Source: Elymus sibiricus (Eukaryota; Streptophyta; Magnoliopsida; Poales; Poaceae). Taken from it: a DNA stretch of 64,000 bases. Below the pieces are notes generated by a model. It ran no database searches. It had not been told where the DNA came from and saw nothing but the letters and a program-made list of their open reading frames with translations. Location: assembly GCA_039707655.1 (NCBI GenBank), contig CM077670.1, positions 149,524,001-149,588,000 of the forward strand, in the 5' to 3' direction. Shown piece after piece: positions 57,701-64,000 of the stretch. The position numbers and the translations under genes are program-made. Each line of letters opens with the position of its first letter. The stretch's first letter is position 1.

Positions 57701-58992
57701 TCCCGAGTCGGTTGCCGAGAACGGGATAACTCCGGCGAGCGATTACGGCGAGGTGGAGATCGGACGGAGGGAAAAAGCGACGGGGCAGCTTCGGACTGGT
57801 TTGCCGACTCTATTTTTGTCTTAAGTTGGGGCTAACTTGGGCGACACTCCACAGCTCGACGGAACGGAGCTCAAGGGCACGTCGGCGGCAGAGGGCGCGC
57901 TCTGTGCATCCCAGGCCACGGCGACGGTTCTGCGGTGCGCTCAGCGAAGAAGATGGCCACGCGGAGGCTCGGGGTGGTGCGGGCGGTGCTGAACGGCGTC
58001 GCTCCTTGCTGAGCTCTCTAGCGCCCGCAGCGGCCATTGCTGCCGTCGCTCACGGGGATGCTGAGCCCTTGCCAGCTCACCGGCGACCAGGGGAAGACGC
58101 CAACCGTCCGTGCGGCTCTGGATAAGAAGGAGGAACAGGGGAGCAAGACGCCACGGCGGCTACTAGTGAGATTGACGCTGGCACTGACGAACAGAGTACT
58201 GACTCTGAAGAAATCGACACTGAACTCTTTGAACCTGATAGCAACAGTGCCGGCCACCTGTTCGATGAAATGGTTTGACCCACGTGGAAATTTTTCCTGG
58301 AGCTGAGACTTGGAGGGGTGGTCTCTTGATGCATCCAGAGTCTACCTGATTTTTCTCAGAATTTTTAGAAAGGTGGAAGAGTGGTTTGCATCAAAAATAT
58401 CCAATCAGGTTGAAATTTGCAGGGGTCAAATTTTGAAATACTTGAATTGAGGACCAGAAGTTCTTGATGGATCTTGGTTGAGGGTACTAAGGACTAGCCA
58501 GAGGAATTTATTTGGAACCAATACTCAAAGGAATCTGGCAGTTCCTTTGTAAATCACAAAGGTCCAAATAAATGACAGAAAATTGTTTTGAGGAAAAACA
58601 ATTAGGATAAAAATCTGAAATAGGTTAAAACTTGCTGGTATAAGATGCAAGACTTGACTTCAAGGTAGGTAGGAGAGTTTGGGAAGAAAAACTTGTAATG
58701 CAAGTCATGGTAAGAGGTTTGAATAGGGCATTCTTGAATGAGAAGGAATAAACCCAATTTCAAATAAATTCTTTTAGTGAGGAAAATGACAAAACATCCA
58801 GAGGGTCTTTGTGTTGAATCAACACATGTTGGAAAAACCCTCAAGACCAGAATTCAAGATAGAAAAAGTTTTATAAGAGGTTTGTCACCAAAAGCCTTGA
58901 GAGGAAGATCTTTTTAGAAAAATTCAAATAACCTCCTCAATACTTATTAAAGAAGTTGATAAAAACCAGAATAAAATTTTTGGGGTGTTACA
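54731..58992 (-). repeat. 3' LTR of G, 4262 bp
   Basis: Plus-strand start TGTCAAGGCCGGTTTTCC, end GGGGTGTTACA, so the minus strand runs TGTAACACCCC to GGCCTTGACA. Minus-strand TATA box (CTATAAATAG; complement at 57688-57697). The GC-rich part at 57160-58330 and AT-rich flanks hold open frames on both strands but none has recognisable content. Confidence 0.85.
55444..55935. repeat. 64-bp minisatellite in the G LTR, 7-8 copies
   Basis: CAGTCGG recurs at about 55512, 55576, 55641, 55704, 55769, 55833 and 55896, with a diverged copy at 55448. Each unit contains CGGACGTCTGAGCGACATCA and AAAGGGCTTATAT. Central copies are nearly identical, suggesting recent expansion. The D LTR has only three shorter copies. 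Confidence 0.9.
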
Positions 58993-59009
58993 ACACCTAC
59001 CCCCTTAGG
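58993..59009 (-). other. PPT of G overlapping the pol stop codon
   Basis: TCCTAAGGGGGTAGGTGT lies next to the LTR on the minus strand. The TAA (59005-59007) that ends pol is inside this tract. Confidence 0.8.
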
Positions 59010-60534
59010 AAAAATCTCGTCCCCGAGATTTCAGCTGATCCTCAAATAGGTGTGGATGCTCTGTCCGAAGAAAGTCCTCTCTTTCCCATGTTGCTTCATC
59101 CTTAGTGTGATTGCTCCATTGAACCTTGAAAATTTTGATTGTATTCTGACGGGTCCTTCTTTCAGACTCTTCCAATATTTTTATTGGACGTTCCCGGTAT
59201 GTGAGATCTGGTTGAACGTCAATACTCTCATGAGATACACGCTTCGCTGGATTGCTCACACATTTCCTTAATTGTGAGATGTGAAATACGTCATGGACGT
59301 CTGACAGTTCTTCGGGTAGGTCTAGCTGGTAGGCTACTGTGCCTCTTCGTGCAATTATACAAAAGGGTCCAATAAATCGTGGTGCCAGCTTTCCTTTAAC
59401 TTTGAATCTTTGCAGGCCCCTCATCGGGGATACTCGTAGGTATACGTAATCACCGGGTTCGAAACTGATTTCACGATGTTTTTGATCATAATAACTCTTT
59501 TGTCGACTTTGGGCTGTCTTGAGTCGATCCCTGATTTGTTTAACTTTTTCCTCGGCCTCCTTGAGCATGTCTGGACCGAAGATACGGCTGTCTCCTGTTT
59601 CTGACCAATTTAATGGGGTACGGCATCTTCGCCCATACATGGCTTCAAAAGATGCCATTTGTAGACTAGCTTGGTAACTGTTGTTGTACGCGAATTCGGC
59701 GTATGGCAAGCTTTCTTCCCAACTGGTTCCATAGGTGAGAACACATGCTCTTAGCATGTCTTCTAGAATTTGGTTCACACGTTCAGTCTGTCCTCCAGTC
59801 TGGGGGTGGTATGCTGTACTGAATACTAGTTGAGTTCCCAGAGCTTGTTGTAAATGATCCCAAAATCTGGAGACAAATTGAGTGCCTCTGTCGGATATTA
59901 TAGTCTTTGGAACTCCATGTAAACAGACAATACGGTTGAGATAAAGTCTGGCAAGCTTCTGTGTGGTGTGGGTTGTTTTCACTGGAATAAAATGTGCCAC
60001 TTTGGTTAACCTGTCGGTGATGACCCATATGGCATCATTTCCGTGTCGTGACCGGGGTAGCCCGACAATAAAATCCATTCCAATCTCGTCCCACTTCCAT
60101 TCAGGTATCCTGTTTGGCTGTAATAAACCTGCTGGTTTTTGGTGCTCGGCTTTAATGCGTTGGCATGAATCACAACATGCAATGAACGTGGCTATATCCC
60201 TTTTCATACCGTGCCACCAAAAAATTTCCTGTATGTCTTTGTACATTTTGGTTCCTCCTGGGTGGATTGAATATGGAGCGGTGTGAGCTTCGGTTAAAAT
60301 TTGTTGCTTGAGGTCCTCTATATTTGGTATACATAGCCTGTCTCCGTACCATAATATTCCCTTGTCATCCACGACAAATTCTGAGGCCTTGCCCATACTT
60401 ACTTTTCTTTTTATGCCTTCGATGCTAGGATGTCCATGCTGAGCTTCTTTGATTTGCTCCATCAACGTGGGCTGAATTTCTAAATTTGCCACAGTACCTT
60501 CGGTGACTAAAATCATGTTGAGCTTGGCAAACTC
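59005..60534 (-). pseudogene. Integrase and chromodomain part of G pol
   Basis: Zinc-binding HHCC: HTAPYSIHPGGTKMYKDI and CCDSCQRIKAEH. DDE core: IGMDFIVGLPRS, TIISDRGTQFVS, PQTGGQTERVNQILEDMLRA. GPF/Y module KLAPRFIGPFCIIARRG. Chromodomain at the end: RPIKILEESERRTRQN, then FKVQWSNHTKDEATWE. Chromovirus chromodomains bind modified histones and steer insertion into heterochromatin. All motifs are present. The TAG at 60535-60537 separates it from RNase H in the same frame. Confidence 0.88.
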
Positions 60535-60537
60535 CTA

Positions 60538-62364
60538 CTGAAATTCAGGTCTCAAATTTTGCAAACTGCCGTTGCTTGAGCTTGGGTTTCGGCTGAGAGC
60601 ATCTGCTACGACATTCGCCTTGCCTGGATGGTAGTGAATACCAACATCATAGTCCTTCACTAATTCCAACCAGCGTCGTTGTCACAAATTGAGTTCCGGC
60701 TGTGTGAAAATATATTTGAGACTTTTATGGTCCGTATATATTTCACAACGATTTCCAAGCAGAAAATGACACCACTCCTTGAGTTCATGTATAACTGCTG
60801 CCAATTCCAAGTCATGGGTAGGATAATTTTCTTCATGTCGTCGGAGCTGTCTTGAAGCATAAGCGACTACTTTACCTTCTTGCATTAGTACACTTCCAAG
60901 ACCTTTCCTGGACGCGTCGCAATATACTTCAAAATTTTTGTGTATGTCTGGTATGACCAAAACTGGTGCTGTTGTTAATTTCTTCTTTAACTCTTGAAAA
61001 CTTTTCTCGCAGGCATCAGTCCATTCAAACTTCTTATCCTTCTTGAGTAGTTGGGTCATAGGTTTTGCTATGGTGGAAAATCCCTCAATAAATCTTCTAT
61101 AATATCCAGCCATTCCCAGAAAACTTCGAACATCTGTTATGTTGGCTGGTTGTTTCCACTCAAGTACAACTTTGACTTTTTCTGGGTCCACGGCAACACC
61201 TTCTTGGGTTAGTACATGGCCTAGAAAACCAACTTGTTTTAACCAGAATTCACATTTGCTGAATTTGGCGTACAATTTATGTTTTCTTAATTCTCCCAGT
61301 ACGATTCTGAGATGTTCAGCGTGTTCTTCTGGTGTCTTGGAATATACCAAAATGTCATCAATGAACACCACAACAAATTTGTCCATATATTTCATAAACA
61401 CCTTATTCATGAGATGTACATAATATGCAGGGGCATTTGTCAGTCCGAACGGCATCACTGTAAATTCATATAAACCGTATCGGGAAGTGAATGCTGTCTT
61501 TGGAATATCTTCTGTTCGTATTTTTAACTGATGATATCCTGACCTCAAATCAATTTTTGAGAAAACCTTGGCTTGTGCGAGCTGGTCAAATAAATCATTT
61601 ATTCGTGGCAGTCGATATTTATTTTTGATGGTGACCATGTTCAGTGCTCGATAGTCCACACATAATCTCAGAGTTCCATCTCTTTTCTTGGCAAATAATA
61701 CTGGTGATCCACACGGTGAGGAGCTGGGCCTGATATAACCTTTGTCCAGTAATTCTTTTATTTGCTTCTTTAACTCTACCAACTCGGATGGTGCCATTCT
61801 GTATGGTTTCTTATAGATAGGTTCGGTGCCAGGTGCTAGTTCAATGATGAACTCTATTTCACGGTCGGGTGGCATACCTGGTAGCTCTTCTGGAAATACA
61901 TCTGGAAATTCACAGACCACCGGAACTTTGCTTAGTCCAGAAATATCTACCTTGTTCAGTCTTGGTTGAAGTGAAATTGGCCTTTCTTGAGCTGCAATTC
62001 TTATGGTCTTCCCGTGATGATGAGTGAGAGTCACTGTCCGATTGAAGCAGTCAATAAAACCCTTATTTGTTGTTAACCAATCCATTCCAAGAATAACATC
62101 CAGTCCCTTATTTTCTAGAACAATGAGGTTTGCCCAAAATTTCAATCCTTTAATTTCAATAACCACACCTTGGCAGTAACTTTGAGTGATTTGCTTAATC
62201 CCGGGGGACTTGATAGTCATAGAATTTTCCAAGGGGAGAATCGGAAAATCATGTTGCAAAGCAAATTTCTTGGAAATGAACGAGTGAGAAGCTCCAGAAT
62301 CAAACAAAACCGTGGCAGGTATTGTGTTGACAGGGAATGTACCGAGTACGATATCTGGGGCATT
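60538..62364 (-). pseudogene. Protease, reverse transcriptase and RNase H of G
   Basis: Protease loop [18 protein letters not shown] (DSGAS) near the start. [54 protein letters not shown] and catalytic [12 protein letters not shown] (FIDD form). RNase [50 protein letters not shown], then VVADALSRN after a TGA at 60682-60684. Same frame as gag (TAG 62365-62367) and integrase (TAG 60535-60537). No frameshift found. Confidence 0.88.
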
Positions 62365-63447
62365 CTATCCTCCATCCTTGGTCACATGGTTCACGTGACC
62401 CTTCCTGTGGTTGTTATTGGGGTTGAAATTGTTGCGCTTGGGAGCTGAATTATTTCCATTGTTGTTCGGCTTGGGGGCCGAGTTTCTTGGCTTTGGACAC
62501 AGCCTGGCATAATGTCCTTCTTCTCCACAGGCGAAACAGGTAACGCCTGGGTGATACATAAATTCCTTGTCCCTTGCATGGAAATTTTTATTTGGGCGAG
62601 GAACATTGGTTGAAGATTTGCTCGCCCCATTTTTCTGGAGATCATTCTTGTTCTTGATGTTGCGAGAATGAGCAGTCTTGTCCCTTTTGCGCTTGCGAAA
62701 ATCATCCAAGCTGCGATGCTCATTTTCCAGTGTAATGGCCTTGTCCACAAGTGTCTTGAAATCTGGGAAGGTGTGAACGACCAGTTGGCATTTTAGTGCT
62801 GGTGCCAGGCCATCCAGAATTTTTTCCATCTTTTTATCCTCAGTCATGCGCTCTTCATTTGCATAGCGAGACAGTTGAGTAAACTGACTATTGTACTCAG
62901 TCATTGTCATGCTTCTCTGCTTGAGGTCATCAAATTCCCTTTTCTTGATGTTCATAACACTTCTGGGAATGTGCGCCCCACGAAAGTTTTCCTTAAATTC
63001 CTCCCAGGTGATGTTGTTTTCATTGGGGTGCATGTGTAGGAAATTTTCCCACCATGATGCAGCTGCTCCAGTAAGGTAGTGAGGTGCATAAAGTACCTTC
63101 TCACGGTCCGAACATTGAGCAATAATTAATTTCCTCTCAATGTCTCGAAGCCAATCATCGGCCTCAAGAGGTTTATCAGTGTGAGAAAAAGTTGGGGGAC
63201 GTGTCTTTTGTAGTTCAGACAATTTGGAATGCTGCGGGTATGGTTCGCGGTTATTTCCCATATTGATAATACGATTCATCATTTCTTGATGCTGCTGCTG
63301 GCTTTGCTCATAAAGACGGCATACTTGAGAAAATGCTGCTTCACTGTCTTGCTGACTTGACTGTCCCTGTGAGAAATTGTTACCTGTCTGTGTACCATAA
63401 TTTTCTTCTGGCGGACTTGGCATGGAACGGGTCCAGGGACGAGGCAT
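62365..63447 (-). pseudogene. Gag of G with CCHC zinc knuckle
   Basis: Start ATG at 63447 (MPRPWTRSMPSPPEENYG) chosen because upstream in-frame sequence is hydrophobic and leader-like. Core: DDWLRDIERKLIIAQC, YLTGAAASWWENFLH, ITWEEFKENFRGAHIPRSVM and MTMTEYNSQFTQLSRYA, the Retrotrans_gag pattern. Zinc knuckle CFACGEEGHYARLC followed by a Pro/Asn-rich tail. About 360 codons, the usual size. Ends at the TAG 62365 before the protease, in the same frame, as in chromoviruses with a single gag-pol frame. Confidence 0.88.
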
Positions 63448-63783
63448 TTTCCACTCTGGGGTATTTTTTTGCAGAACACATGAGAAAATCTGTGTGGCAA
63501 AAAATAAATAATTTTTGCAAAGGCAGAAAATTAAATACTCCAAGATTTTTCAAGAAAATATTTGATTGCGCAAGGAGAAGGACCGCTCAGTACATATCTT
63601 ACAAGCAAGCCATAATTATACAGTACATCACTCAGGATGCGCGTACACATTCCTGACATGTTATTTAGGCTAGTGCACTTCTCCAAGTTCCTACATGATG
63701 CGCAAACAGTCTACTTCTCTCCAAGCCTATATACATATAAACATATCATACAAGCTGGTACATCACACTGCTGCTCGGCGCAC
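63448..63783 (-). other. Leader segment between the upstream ORF and gag of G
   Basis: AT-rich, no coding sequence recognised. An upstream in-frame extension of gag reaches 63543 but looks like translated leader. Confidence 0.5.
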
Positions 63784-64000
63784 TCAGTCGGAGATGGTAA
63801 AAACTTCCCTCGGCGTGCCGAGGGTGAGTCTCAGAGGTGCAGGAGACTCAACCTCCTCCTCCTTAATAGGCTCTAGGCGCGGAGTGCTGGGCTGTGGAGC
63901 TGGAACGGGTGCGGCAGGAGGTGCAGCACTAACTGGAGTAGGAGCAATGACTTGGTCAAACTCCTCAGTGGTAGGCAGTTGGCATGCAGTGGCCAAGATG
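63784..64000 (-). CDS. C-terminal end of an unrecognised ORF upstream of gag in G
   Basis: At least 70 residues open to the window edge, ending PLRLTLGTPREVFTISD. Rich in Pro and Ala (SAAPPAAPVPAPQPSTPR) then acidic (KEEEVESP). It lies where the leader between primer site and gag should be. It could be a genuine extra ORF or a chance frame in GC-rich sequence. Confidence 0.3.
   Translation of the reverse strand, partial: ILATACQLPTTEEFDQVIAPTPVSAAPPAAPVPAPQPSTPRLEPIKEEEVESPAPLRLTLGTPREVFTISD

Larger units (their letters stand above)
54731..64000 (-). mobile_element. Element G: Tekay-like chromovirus, 3' LTR and nearly intact gag-pol
   Basis: 3' LTR 54731-58992 (4262 bp), PPT, then gag-protease-RT-RNase H-integrase-chromodomain in a single reading frame, a leader, and an upstream ORF reaching the window edge. 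The 5' LTR and primer site lie outside. The chromodomain at the integrase C-terminus defines it as a chromovirus. Inserted into CACTA element F; candidate duplication CATAC. It is the innermost and best-preserved element on this side. Confidence 0.88.

Noticed and set aside
57166..58306. Open frames on both strands in the GC-rich part of the G LTR
   Set aside because: GC-rich sequence has few stops; no recognisable domain and frames overlap on opposite strands.

Overview
This window looks like intergenic DNA from a large grass genome, most likely Triticeae (wheat, Aegilops or barley group). Essentially every base can be placed in nested transposable elements. I found no convincing host protein-coding gene, tRNA, rRNA or CRISPR array. 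The Triticeae assignment rests on the TGATACGTCTCC-type LTR ends, the tRNA-Asp primer sites and the CACTA terminus; family names (Sabrina-, WHAM-, Fatima-like) are from memory and were not searched.

Layout as a stack, with letters used throughout. Element C (minus strand, Athila-lineage, gag-protease only) is the oldest host. Pieces of it lie at 10192-10437 and 33311-38583. Three elements landed in it. (1) I, an Athila-lineage element with reverse transcriptase, 5208-10191; it is interrupted by K, a hAT-like fragment (4794-5207), then J, a gypsy LTR (3682-4793), then H (1-3681, plus strand). (2) A, a complete 9.6-kb gag-protease element at 10438-33310 with TSD ATATC, whose 3' LTR was hit two bases from its end by B. 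B is a complete 13.3-kb Tat-lineage gypsy element at 11841-25098. (3) D, a chromovirus-type element with about 4.27-kb LTRs starting at 38584. Its LTR carries E (40976-49027, TSD GTCCG, same family as C). Its interior carries F, a CACTA end (52380-54730), which in turn was hit by G, a Tekay-like chromovirus (54731 to beyond the window end).

How the parts may work together: A, C and E encode Gag and protease but no reverse transcriptase or integrase. They share the tRNA-Asp primer site with I, which did encode reverse transcriptase, so they look like non-autonomous partners of I-type elements. D has LTRs homologous to G but no gag-pol in the visible interior. It keeps only a relic of the pol end beside the PPT plus an unrecognised ORF, so it looks like a non-autonomous derivative of a G-type element. 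B carries, antisense to its own gag-pol, a spliced gene with its own TATA box and a PF04195-like domain.

Most notable unexplained structure: (a) a tandem stem-loop array with a constant loop and stems that change in a pairing-preserving way, in the 3' non-coding region of H, C and E; (b) extra polypurine-tract-like motifs inside hairpins about 2 kb upstream of the real PPT; (c) a U3-like promoter copy inside A, upstream of a 3' ORF of unknown function; (d) the unrecognised ORF of D. Nearly all nonsense codons are CAG to TAG or CGA to TGA, as expected from decay of methylated cytosines.
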